Shown: positions 1-11,760 of the stretch, in pieces
Numbering within the stretch: position 1 is the first letter of the stretch
How the letters are laid out: the number at the start of each line of letters is the position of its first letter
Assembly (NCBI GenBank): GCA_022579005.1
Contig: MU401718.1
Location: 1 to 45,149 of the forward strand
Source of the DNA: Poronia punctata
Lineage: Eukaryota > Ascomycota > Sordariomycetes > Xylariales > Xylariaceae
DNA: 45,149 bases
Direction: 5' to 3'
Made by a program: the position numbers and the translations under genes
The notes under the pieces: model-generated
What the model was told of the DNA's origin: nothing
Databases searched by the model: none
What the model saw: only the letters and a program-made list of their open reading frames with translations

Positions 1-3000
1 ATAAACTTAGCTTTTTATTTATAGCGCTTATAAAAAATAAAAAAAAAGCTATTTTTAACTTTAATAGCACTATAAATATTAAAGCTTTTAATAACTTAAT
101 AAGATTTTACTTTAAAGTAGTTTTTTAAAAATTAAAGATTTAAGCTTTAATGCTAATAGTATACTAAGTATAAAGAAATACTATATATTGCTTGCTTATT
201 ATTAGCTAATAAACTATAATAAACTTAGTTTAATAAGCATAATACCTAGCTTACCTTAGTTTAAAAAAAACTACTAAGTTAAAAGCTAAAATATAGCGTT
301 TATAAAAATAAAAAAAAAATTAAATACGTAGTTAAAATAAAGCTATACTTTTGTTAATTATAAATTAAAACAAAATTATAAAACGTATAACTTTAAAGCT
401 AGTAAAAGCTTATAATAAGATTAACTGCTTAAAAAACTAAATAATTAATACTAATTAATAAGTAATAAACCTACTAGCTTATAATAAATTAATGTTTTAA
501 AATAACGTTTTTTTATTTACTTTTTTTACGTAACTTTGCAAATTTGCAAAAATTAAAGTATTTATATTTTATAATAATAAAAAAAAAATAAGGTTATATT
601 TAAAGTATAGCTACGCTATATATATAATTGCTTTAAAGCTAATAAAAATTAGTTTATTAATAACTAAGCTAAACTAGCTAATATTAAAGCCTACTTAAAA
701 GGCTTTATAGCTAAAAACTTTTAGCTATATTTATAAAATAACTATTTAAATATAATAAATATACTTATAAGGCTTTTAAACTACTTAAAAAATAAGTATA
801 AAAATGTTAACTAAAAGCAAAATGTTAAAACTAAATATTAAAAATTAAAAATAAAAAGTTTTACTAATTATTAAACTTTTAAAAATAACTTTGTACGTTT
901 AGCAAGCAAACAACAAATTTTTTATACTAAATAAAAAAAAAAGTTTTATAATAAACTTATAGCTTATTTATAATATAAAACTATATTTTAATACTTTAAC
1001 AATACTATTAATTTTAATATATTTATTTAATATTATATATAAATAGTTTATACTTTTTAATAAAAAAATAAATATAAAATAGCATAAAAACTTGCTAATA
1101 ATTTTTACTTTAATATAATTAAACTAGTATAGCTTAATACTAAAAAAATAAATATAGTTATAAAAAGCTATACTAGCAATGCTAAACTATATAATAGCAG
1201 CTAACTTAGCTAATAAGTTTTTTTAAAACAACAACTTAAGCTTTTTACTAAAAAAATAAAAACTTTAATTATTAAAAGTTATTGCTTTAATTATAAAAGT
1301 TAAAAATATACTTTTTATAAGTATTTATAAAAAAAAAATAACTTTAACTAGTAAGCATATATTTAAGCTATCTTACTAGCTTATAGTTTTAATAATAATA
1401 CTTTTTTTGCTAAGAAAAAAAAAAAAAAATAAACTTTAAAAAAATAACTTTAAAACAAGTTAACTTTTACCTAAAAAAAGTATTACCTAGTATTAGTATA
1501 AATAAAAAATTAAATATAGTAAATAAGTATATAAAAAAAAACTTTTTTATATTTAGCTATATACTATTAAATAATAAATTTTTTTTATAAACTAACAACG
1601 TTTTAAATAATATAAAAGCTAATATATATATAGCTATAAATACATTTTTAGCAATAAAAATTAAAGCTAACTTTAATTTAGTTATTATTATAAATTTTAA
1701 TTACTAAATAGTAATAAAATTTAATAGCAAAAGTTGCTAAAAAATATATAAAATATTTATAATTATATTTTAAATAAACTAATAAACGTTTAAAAAAGTT
1801 TTTTTAATAGTTTTGCATATATAATATAATATAATATTAAATAAGCTATAGTTTGCTAAGCATAAAATATTATTAAACTATAAAAACTATTAGCTACTAT
1901 TTTTAAAAACTTTACTAGTAAGATTTAAATGCTTATTAAACAAAAATATTTAAACGCAAATATTTAAAAAAATAAGCTTTAAACTTTTAGCTAATAATAT
2001 AATATTAGCCTTTATAAAAAAGATTTTTTACTACTATACTTATTTTAACTTAATAAAAGTTAATTTTTAAAAAATAAAAAAGGCTTTAATAGCAAAAGAA
2101 AACTTACTTAAAAAAATATAAAAAATATAAAGTATTTTTAATAAATAGTTATTTAATATATAAAAACTATATTAAATAAAAAAAAACAGTATATTTTAGT
2201 ATAAAAAAAAACTAATAGTTAAACTTTGCTTACTTATAGCTTTATTGTTTTAGTATATAGTTTAAGTAAATTAATTAAAAAATAAAGTTAAAATAATTAG
2301 TATAAAGGAAATTAATATAATTATAAATAAAAAATAAATTAAAGAGTTTTTTAACAAAAAAAGCAAAAAGCTAAAAAGGCAAGCTTTAAAGGTAATTTTT
2401 TTTAAATATTATAACTTATTATATACTTTTAATAAGGTTAACTTAAATACTTTACTGCTATATTAGCTTAAGGTAGACTATTAAATTAAATTTTTTAAAA
2501 AAAAATTATTAAAAGATTTTAAGTATAGCTTATTATATAAAATGTTATTAAATAAGTTAAAAGCAGTTAAAAAATATTTAGTAAACTAGTTATAAAAAGG
2601 CTTTATTAAACTAAGCAATGCTTTATAAGCATTTTTAGTTTTATTTATATTAAAACTATATAAAGGATTATGTTTTTATATTAACTATTAAAAGCTAAAT
2701 AATTTAATAAAAAAAAATTAATACTTTTTATTGCTAATTAAAAAAACTTTATTATATATATTTAAAGTAAAAATATTTATTAAAATTAATATATAATAAG
2801 CATTTTACTATATTTAAATAATACTAAAAATAAAAGACCTTATAATTTTTTAAACTTAATATAGTGTATACTAGTATAAAGTGTTGCTATTTAAGCTTAT
2901 AAATAAACTATTTATATTTTAAAAATATATTAATAATACTTTGTTTAATTACTTTAACTACTTTTATTATGCTTATATAAACAATATATTAATATACTTT

Positions 3001-5560
3001 ATAACTTTAAAAAAATATTAAAAATATATAAAAAAGGTTTTATTATAGTTATAAAAAGCTAGTTTATAAGCTAATTTAAAAAAATTAAAATTTTATATTA
3101 TAAAAACTAAATTTTTAAAATATATAATTAGTGCTAAAAGTATAAGCGTTAACTTAAGTAAAATAAAAGTAGTTAAAAATTAAGCTGTGCTTATAATTAT
3201 AAAAAAAATATAATTTTTTTTAAAATTTTATAACTTTTATAAAAAGTTTATATGTAACTATAGCTATAAAGCAAAACTACTTATAGCATTAACTTATAAT
3301 AATACTTTTTTTATTTAAAGCAAAAAATGTAAAAAAGCTTTTTAAAGATTAAAAAAAACCTTAATAGCAGCTTTTTTATTACAATACTATAACTATAACT
3401 TATTTATAAAAGTAAAAACTAATGCGTTAAATAAAGTAGTAGCTAAAGTTTTAACGTAGTTATACTTTAATAAAAAATAGTACTTATTAGCTTTTTTTTA
3501 AAAAACTATAAGCGGAGCTAAACTTAATTATAAAATTTATAATAAAAAAATGTTAATAATAGTTTTAACTATAAAAAAATAAAAAGCTAAACTTATTAAT
3601 TACTAATATAATAAACTATTTTTAGTTATTATTAACTATAAAGTATTAAAGTATTTTAATATAAAATAACACTTTAACTTATAATAAGCAAAATAGTTTA
3701 CTTTTTTAGTAAAATATAACTTTATAATTATATATTGCTTAAAAAAAAAGAATATAGTTATAAACGTGCTATTTAGAAAATAAAAAAATATAATTTCTTA
3801 AAAAGCGAAAAAAAACCTATATAAGCACGTTACTTTTTTTTAACTAGTTATAACTAAATTTATATTAATATAAATAAAAAATATAACTAAAATTTTATTT
3901 TTTAAACTTTAAAAAAAAGTAAAAGCTTTAAAAGGTTTTTAACTTATAAATAAAATCTTATAAAAAAATTAAAAAAACCTAAGTATGTAAATTTATAAAT
4001 AAAAAACAAAAGCTAAGATTAAAAACTTATATAATAAAATAAATATAAATAATTTATAAAAATTAGAAAATAGTTTAACTATATATAAAAAGAAACTAGT
4101 AGTACTAAATACTTTTTTTTTATAAACAAAATTAATAAAAAAAGTATATAAAAAAATATTAACAATATACTTAAGCAAAAAAAAAACACGCTGCTTAGTT
4201 ATAAAAAAATATTAGTAGCTTTAACTAAAAAACAATTATAATAAATATATAATAAATTGCTTATAATATTATTTAGCTAAAGTTTTTAAAAATAAAATAC
4301 TAAGCAAACTAATATTATTACTAATTTTAAACTGTGTTTAAAAATATATTATAATAAACTTTAAATAAATGTTAAAAAATAAGTATAAATTTAATAACAT
4401 AATAGTTATAGTAAATAAACTAAGAAAAAAGTTATAAACTATTTTTTGCATAATAAAAATTATAGCGTAGTAAGCAGCTTAATTATATTATAAAAAACTA
4501 TTTAAAATATTTAAATTATTAGTTATAATTACTTTAAATTATAAACTTTAGTTTATTTTTACTTTTATAAACAAAGTTGCTAAAATTTTTAGTATTATAT
4601 AGACTTTAGCTTTATTAAAGCACTATAAAATAGTAAAGCAAGCTAAAATAATAAATAAGTACTTAAACTAAAAATTGTGCTTATATATTAATTACTACTA
4701 AAATAATTAATTAAAAAAAATACTTGCTATAAACTATATATAAGCTATAATACTATATAAGTTAATAAAGTTATTACTATATAAAGTAAAAATAGGTTTT
4801 TTAATATTGTTATAATTTAACTAAAAAAATAAAACAAAAAGTAATAAAATAAAAGGCTTTTTATAAAAAAAATAGAAATTATACACTAAGGCATAAAGCT
4901 AAATTTAAACTATTATAAATTATATTAACGTAGCTAAAAAAAACTTGCAATATATATAAAAATAAATAACTAAATAAGCAAACTAAAGCTATAAAAAACT
5001 TAACTTTAATATAAAAAACTTTGTTTTTATACTAAAAAAACAATAAGTATAGTAAACTAACTAATTATTTAATAAGCTTAATTACTTAATAACTTAATAA
5101 AAATTTTATATTTTATTTTATAATAAAAATACTTATACGCTTAAAGTACTGCTTATTTAGTAAGCAACTAATAAATATTATACTAACTAGTTATAAAAAT
5201 ACTTAAATAATTTATTACTAAGCTAAAAATTTAAAAACTTTAAAAGTAAAATAATTATATTATTAAGTAAAAAGAAGTTTATAGTAAAAAAAATATATAT
5301 ATTAAAGCTATATTATAAAAAACTTCAATATAAAGTAAATTAAAAAAAATAAAATATAAACAATAAATAATATTTTATAAAAAACTTTAAAAATAGTATA
5401 AAATTACTTAAAAAGTTTTATAAATAATATTTAAACGTAGCTAGCTTATTATTATACTTAACTAAATAGCTTAAAGTAGCAGCTTATAATAAGTTTAATA
5501 AACTATATATTAATAATAATAAAGCTGCGCAACTTATATTAAAAGTATAGAAAACGTAAA
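1..5560 (+). mobile_element. RIP-degraded Ty3/Gypsy chromovirus (5' end outside window or unresolved)
   Basis: An extremely AT-rich block whose only recognisable coding content is a retrotransposon pol region on the + strand (about 2,281-5,550). The upstream 2.2 kb would hold gag and protease, but I could not identify either with confidence. No LTR pair could be delimited: the 5' LTR may lie outside the window or be too mutated to see. The order reverse transcriptase, RNase H, integrase, chromodomain is that of Ty3/Gypsy chromoviruses. The damage consists of C-to-T and G-to-A changes that introduce stops at former CAG/CAA/TGG codons, as expected of RIP in a filamentous ascomycete. The element cannot be active. 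Confidence 0.85.
2281..5550 (+). pseudogene. Dead Ty3/Gypsy pol: RT, RNase H, integrase, chromodomain
   Basis: One reading frame (codons starting at positions 1 modulo 3) can be followed for about 1,090 codons, broken by many TAA/TAG codons but with no frameshift that I see. The reverse transcriptase core lies at about 2,430-3,030. GLCFYINY at 2,665 stands where the family has G-L-R-F-C-V-[DN]-Y. The catalytic Y-x-D-D box appears as YINNILIYF at 2,974, with both aspartates turned to asparagine. RNase H follows at about 3,325-3,700 (VKTNAL, the first catalytic Asp again Asn). The integrase zinc-binding and core regions lie at about 4,140-4,830. A chromodomain-like tail lies at about 5,270-5,450 (YYKKLQYKVN). 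Family assignment rests on motif order and residue spacing. The substitutions are almost all those expected of C-to-T on either strand. Confidence 0.85.
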
Positions 5561-8500
5561 AAAAAAATATATAAAAAGCTATTTTATATAGTTAAACTAT
5601 TATAATTAGTTATAAAAAAACTAATATTATAGCATAATAGTATAAAGGCTTAAACTATTATAGTAATAGTAAATATTTAAAGTAATCTTTTTTTAGCTAA
5701 AAAGCAACTAATTAAAAAAGACTTAAAAAATACTAGTTTAAACCTAAACTATGCTTTAAAACAAGTTATTTTTTTTTTTTAAAAGAAGTAGTTATAAATT
5801 AGTTAATAGTAATATAGCTAATTAAGTAGCTTATAGCTATTACCTCTTTTAAATAGTAAATATAAAGGCTTGCACTTATAAATAGCTACAGCTTTACTAG
5901 TTAGTATATATATAGGTTTGCACTTTTAACAAAAGCTTGAAGGCTTTTTTTTTTTTTTTTTTTTTACCTTAAGATTTTTAGCAATAAATTAAGTTACCTT
6001 TAAAAGCCTTGCTTTCTTAGTAACCTAATTATAATAATAGGTTTTTATTAGTTAATATTAATTTTTTTAATTGTTTAATACTTTAAAAGGCTTTAGTTTT
6101 TTAAAACTTTTAATAAGCAACTATAAAGTTGTTAATATAAATAAAAATAAAAATTTTATTTTTTATATAGCAATAAAGCTTATAAAGCACTAGCTTATAT
6201 TTAAGGTTTTTAAACGTAAATATAAGCTTTTCTTTTAATAAAAAAGTAGTAATTCTTTTAAGCTATAAAGCGATTTAAAAAGCTTTAAAATAAAGCTAGG
6301 CTTTATATACTTATTAAGTATTTTTATTTATATTTTCTTATAAGGCGTTATATTAATAAAGCGTTAACTATATTATATTATTTTATTTTAAAGTTTAACT
6401 TAGCTATAATAGCTATAAAAGTTTTAAAAAACTTGCTTATAAATATAAAGGTATATATTATTTTACTTTTATATATAAGCTATTAATTACTTTATATAAC
6501 TAACTAAGCTTTGCTTTTTAAGTAAAAGCTTTTTTTATTAAACTTATAAATAAATATTAAAAACTAAAATAATTAATACTTTATATATTAAGCTACTAAT
6601 ATTAATAATAATTATACTAGAATGTATATGCTTAACTAGCAATGTACTTATAAATATTAAAGCTAAAAAAAATCTTATTTATAATTTAAACTATTGCTAT
6701 AATAAAAAACTAAATATATAATAACTATAACTAAAATAAATTTAACTATTAAAAAAAGTAATTATAGTATAAAAAACATTTATAACTAGGTTTTTTTTAC
6801 TTTATACGCTTTTATTTATTAGCATTATACGCTATAGCTAATACTTATTATCTTAGCATATTTTAAGTTATTTTTTAAATAGCTTGCAACGCTAAAATTT
6901 ATTTATTTAAAAAGAATTATAGCTTATATACTTTTACGCTTTGTTTTTTATTAAAATATAAAACCCGCGCGCTTATATAAAACCATTTATATTTAATATA
7001 TATAAAACGTTATTATTTATAATTTTATTTAATAATAATTATAAACTACTATAATTAATTTATAATACTTATATTTTTATAAATATTTTATTATTACTTA
7101 TTAAAACTATACTTATATATTATTTAACATACTTATATATTATATTATTTAAAACTAAAAAGCTAAATTAGCTATAAAATAAAACATATATATTATAGTT
7201 AGCTTATATAATAGTAAAAAAACTAGCTAGTAATAGTGCTTATATATTTATAGCTAATATTTAATTATTATCTTTTATTAAAAATGCGCTATTAAAGATT
7301 ATAACTATTTTATATAATATTTTGCTTAGTACTATATTAAACTTTGCTTTTATTGCTTTAAATAGCTAACTTATTATTAAAAGATTATATGCTTATAATG
7401 CTTATAAATATAGTTTTTTAAGCCTAGGAAATATAAAGTTATTATATATAACTATAAGAAAAACTAATAGGTTAGTATATAAAGTTAATACTTATTACTA
7501 TATATGTTTTATTAACGCGTACTTAAGTTTTTATATATATAAAAAATAGTATTAAAATGTGTACTACTAAGAAATTCTTTATTATAGTATAAAAAGAGTT
7601 ATAAAATTTTTGCTTTTAAAAATATTTATATTTAATAATACAGCTACTATTTTTTGCAAGCAAAGTATATTTATTTACTTTATTAATAACAACCTTACTT
7701 TAATAATAAAATAGTATAGCAAAAAAGGCTGCTTAAATAAAATCTATACGGTTTTATATATAAACAAAATAATGCTTAAAAGCTTAAATACTACTAAGTT
7801 TTTTAAGTGTATAAAATATGCTTTATATAAATATAACTAAAAAGCTATAGCTAATAAAGTTATTATATCTTTTAGTAATATTATTAAAAAATTAAATTAA
7901 AAGTTTTATTTTTTAATAAAGAATTATTAGTTTTAAAAAAACATTTTACTATATATATAATTTATTTATATATATTAGTATAAACTATTAAGGAAATTAA
8001 ACTAAACTTTATATTTAAAGTAATAAGTATATAGTTACGTTTAATAAAATTAATACTATTTATTTTCCTTTTATAAGTTAAAAAGTTTAATAATAAAAAA
8101 CGCTAACTTTAACGTAATAAATAAGCTAAATAAAAAGTTCCTACTAAAAGATTTAAAATTAAATAAAAAAACTAAATTTATTATTAGTAGTATAGTAAAA
8201 GAAAGCAATAACTTAGACTTTAACAAAAAACCCTTTACTAAAAACTTTAATATTTTTAGTAATAGCAATATTAGTAGCTAAAGTAGTTTTAAAACTAATA
8301 GCATATAAGAAAGCAATGCTTTACTTTATAACTAGCAATATACTAAATAATTATATTAAATAATATATAATTATATAACAATAAAAGCTATACTAATAAA
8401 AACGTTAATAAAACTTTAAAAGTGCAAGTATAAAAAATACTTAAAAACCTTTATAAGCTATAATAATATAATATTTGCTATACGCAGCTATTTAATAAGT

Positions 8501-9840
8501 TTAGCTTATTAGTTTTTTTTATAGTAAAAGTTAAAAAGTAAAAGCGTTATAATAAAAATAACTAATACTTATTATATTTATAAAACACTTTTTATAGTTG
8601 CTTATAATATAAGTATTTTTTTATACCTATAGTTAAATATGCTACTTTTTAATATATATAAAAAAAGGTTAAACAAGATATATTATAATATTTTTTTAAT
8701 TAAAAAGTTTAATTTATATAAGCATTGTAAGAAAGAATTATAAGCTATGCTAAGTTTGCTATTAGGTCTATATTACGTTTGCTATTTTATAGTAATAAGT
8801 AGCTGCTAATATTTAAAATACTATAAACAGCATAGCTAATAAACTATATATAAAAGTAAAGTTAAAATTACTTAACTTAGCTTTATATTATGTTACGCTT
8901 ATACTACTAAATGCTTATATTATATACTTTTATACTATATAGTTTACTTATATATAAATATACGTATATTGCTAATTAATAATATATAATTTTAAAAAAG
9001 CTAAAAATAAAAAATAAAGATTAGAGGTTAAAAGTTAAAGGCTAAAAGTAAAAAATACTTAAAAGTTTAAAACTTTTATTAGGTAGATTATATTATAAAT
9101 ATTTACAGTTGCCTACTACTACAAAATAGCAAACATAATAAAAGCTTAATAGCAAACCTAGTATAGCTTAAAGTAATATAAAAACTATTAATAGCCTTTT
9201 TTAACTACTTTTAAAGCGTGCTTATTAGGCTATATTTTAAATTTAAGTTAAAAAATATAGCATATTATTATATAATAATTATACTAGTATTTTACTATAT
9301 TATAATAAAGCTTTTTAAAATTACTAATATTAAAAAGCAAGCTATAGTAAAAGTAAGCTAAAAAAAAATAAGTAATATAAACAGTAATTATATTATAATA
9401 TAACTAATATAACTTTAATAACTATTTATAACGTTTATATATTAGTTTTAATAAAAACAATATACTTTTAAGCAAAAGAAAATGCTATAAAATACTTATA
9501 CTAGTATAAATATATTACAATCTTTAAAAAAAATATAACACTATATAATAAAATAAACATACTATAAATAAATTACTATAGCTAAAATATAATATATATA
9601 AGTAATAATAAAATAAAACATACGTTAAAATATTTAGCAATATGCTTAAAAAAAACAAAGTGCTAAATAAAAAAAATAAAAAAATAATATAACCCTAGCA
9701 CTTTAAATAAAGTAAAAGTATTATTAACTTATAGCTTTATAGTTAACAATTATTATTAGTAGCTAGTTTATTATTAGTAGCTAGTTTATTATTAGTAGCT
9801 AGTAACTATAACTAAATAAAAGTGCTAAAAAAATCTTTTA
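5561..9840. other. RIP-mutated AT-rich DNA, content unresolved
   Basis: About 4.3 kb with the same composition and mutational look as the preceding retroelement, so almost certainly further transposon-derived repeat. I found no reverse transcriptase, transposase or other motif I could defend on either strand. A run of about 22 T's near 5,948-5,970 follows the pol relic and could mark its 3' region. Short open frames here, such as one on the minus strand at 8,071-8,268, are hydrophobic AT-rich artefacts. The block ends near 9,840-9,900, where GC-containing words (CGGCTAGCC, GGAATTC) reappear. Confidence 0.7.
9751..9804. repeat. Three tandem copies of an 18-bp unit at the RIP boundary
   Basis: The unit TATTATTAGTAGCTAGTT occurs three times head to tail at 9,751, 9,769 and 9,787; the last copy ends in TA instead of TT. 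It sits about 100 bases inside the left edge of the gene island. Its function is unknown; it may be a minisatellite within the terminal part of the mutated element. Confidence 0.9.
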
Positions 9841-10123
9841 TAAAAATTAAAATCTTTTGGTAATAGCTATTTTTTATTTAAAACAGGTAATCGGCTAGCC
9901 TTTTTTAAACGGAATTCTTTTATTTTATAGAAAATCAGGGTAGTTAAGAAAACAGAAACACATTCACCCTCGTAAACTTAGGCATTCACTAGGTTTACTT
10001 ACCAGAAAACCTCGGCCCAAGACATTCATTCATTCATTCCCACAATAGATAGATTGATAGATTATCGACTTTTTTTCTTTCGAACTTAGCATATATAGAT
10101 CTAGAACCCAAGAGGGGTTTGTT

Positions 10124-10140
10124 CCCCCCCCCCCCCCCCC
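10124..10140. repeat. Poly-C homopolymer (17 C)
   Basis: An uninterrupted run of 17 cytosines followed by TCTCCCGGG. Its length is prone to sequencing or replication slippage. Confidence 0.9.
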
Positions 10141-10697
10141 TCTCCCGGGCCACCATCGACTAACCTAGGCTTTTTTTAGTTCCTTCGATTAAGGCGTCGA
10201 ACGATGCGAGATACTAGTTCTAGTGGCTGGCTGTCAAACTAAACAAAACCACGTGCTACATTAATTACCTATTACCTATTAATATCCTCCTCGGAGGGTT
10301 TTTTGCATAATACATAATAATACCTATTTCGAGAGCTAGATAGGTTAGACTAGACTAGACTAGTAGACTATCCAAGACCCCTCAAAATATTCAGAGACGA
10401 GACGTCTCGATTTCGTCGGACCTCTGAATAAATAAAATAATAGCTCGAGAGGCATAAAAAAGAGACAGGAACTGTCTGGACGACCATCCGCCAGTCAATA
10501 CTTTTTTTTTTTTTTCATTTGAACAGGTAAATAAATGAGTTTGACAGATGTGTGAAAGAAAGAAAAAAAAAAAAAAACAAGAATCGATCCGGACGATCAA
10601 GTAGGGGACAAATGGCCCAGCCGGAGATGGTACTCATGCTTCCGCGGTATAGACTATCTAAAAAGCCGGGGCATTAAAATTACGACGACGTGTAAGA

Positions 10698-10716
10698 GTG
10701 TGTGTGTGTGTGTGTG
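10698..10716. repeat. (GT)n microsatellite
   Basis: About nine GT dinucleotides in a row in the intergenic region upstream of the alcohol dehydrogenase gene. Related CA/GA repeats occur inside that gene's second intron. Confidence 0.9.
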
Positions 10717-11374
10717 ATGTTTTTCGATCATGACGTTCCTACTCACTCCACTGTGGGGTACATATAGCGCGGGGAACTAAAAGAAAAGAAATATGTGGGA
10801 AGGGGGGAGGCCGAGGGGAGGGGATGGGATGGGAGGGGGAGGGTGACAGGTGGACAAGCTAGGTAAAATACGAGTACCTATGTAACCAAACATCGGAGAA
10901 TAAAAACTAAAACTTTACCTAGCATTTGTTCTCGTCAGTCCTTTTCCTTAAAGAGGTTAATGAAGAAAAGGCATGAACCGGGAAAGATAACCGGAATATG
11001 CAATGCACACCACACAGACAGGGAGAGGGGGTTGGTTGGTTTGTTCACAAGATTCGAGTTTAGACCAGTGAGGGGTAAAAGTAAGTAAGTAAGTAGGTAA
11101 TAGTAGAAACTGGAACTTGAGAAGGGGGCGGAAATAGCCAGGTTACTTGTCCTTGGACCTAGGTAAAAAGGGAAGCAGATCCAAAGGAGAAGAAGAAAAA
11201 AAAGGTATATATATTTGGATGGGAAGTTTTTAATTGTTTCAACAAACTAGGGTAATCCTTTTTTTTTGTTATTTCAAGCTTACTATATACCTATTAAGAG
11301 AATTGAGCATTGCACTTACATGACCTAACCCTACCCAGGACGGACATCTTATAATATTCCTCACTCACTCAGAC

Positions 11375-11425
11375 TTATATATATATATAAAGGGGGGGAA
11401 CTGTTTTTTTTCCCTCTCTCTCTCT
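11375..11425 (+). promoter_or_regulatory. TATA-like element and CT-rich initiator tract of the alcohol dehydrogenase gene
   Basis: An alternating TATATATATATAAAG stretch at 11,375-11,391 lies 75-90 bases upstream of the ATG at 11,466. A pyrimidine tract (T-run then CTCTCTCTCT) follows at 11,404-11,425. TATA plus a CT block just upstream of the start is a common arrangement in strongly expressed fungal genes. The role is inferred from position and composition only. Confidence 0.5.
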
Positions 11426-11465
11426 AACGTCTTTCACAATACCTACATTAACAAGTTGATCAATC

Positions 11466-11727
11466 ATGTCTTCCACCGAAACCGTACCAAAGACCCACAA
11501 GGCATGCGTCTACTCGGAGCCAGGAAAATGCGCCATCGAGATCCGCGATGTCGAGACTCCGGAGCCCGGACCGGGTGAGGTCTTGGTGAAGCTTACTCAC
11601 TCGGGAGTTTGTCATTCAGATTACGGAATAAGTGAGTTCTTCTTTCGTTTGGTTTCCTTCACCCGACTTGTGACTAACATCCATACGTTACCTTGTAGTG
11701 ATGAACACGGTATGTTTTAAAAACACA

Positions 11728-11760
<33 letters not shown>

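Larger units (their letters stand above)
9841..11465. other. Intergenic region upstream of the alcohol dehydrogenase gene
   Basis: The transition from RIP-mutated DNA to normal composition occurs over roughly 9,840-9,960. No gene is supported. It contains a 17-base C run (10,124-10,140), A/T homopolymers near 10,500 and 10,561-10,577, a (GT)n run at 10,698-10,716, G-rich purine sequence near 10,800-10,850, and one TACGAGTA octamer at 10,869. The last 100 bases are the likely core promoter of the downstream gene. Confidence 0.7.

Noticed and set aside
8071..8268. Minus-strand 65-residue hydrophobic frame in the AT-rich block
   Set aside because: Composition is entirely Leu/Phe/Lys/Ile/Ser from A/T codons. 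It lies in RIP-mutated DNA and has no motif.
9751..9804. Direct repeats as a CRISPR-like array
   Set aside because: There are no spacers, the copies are head to tail, and the host is a fungus. It is a short tandem repeat.
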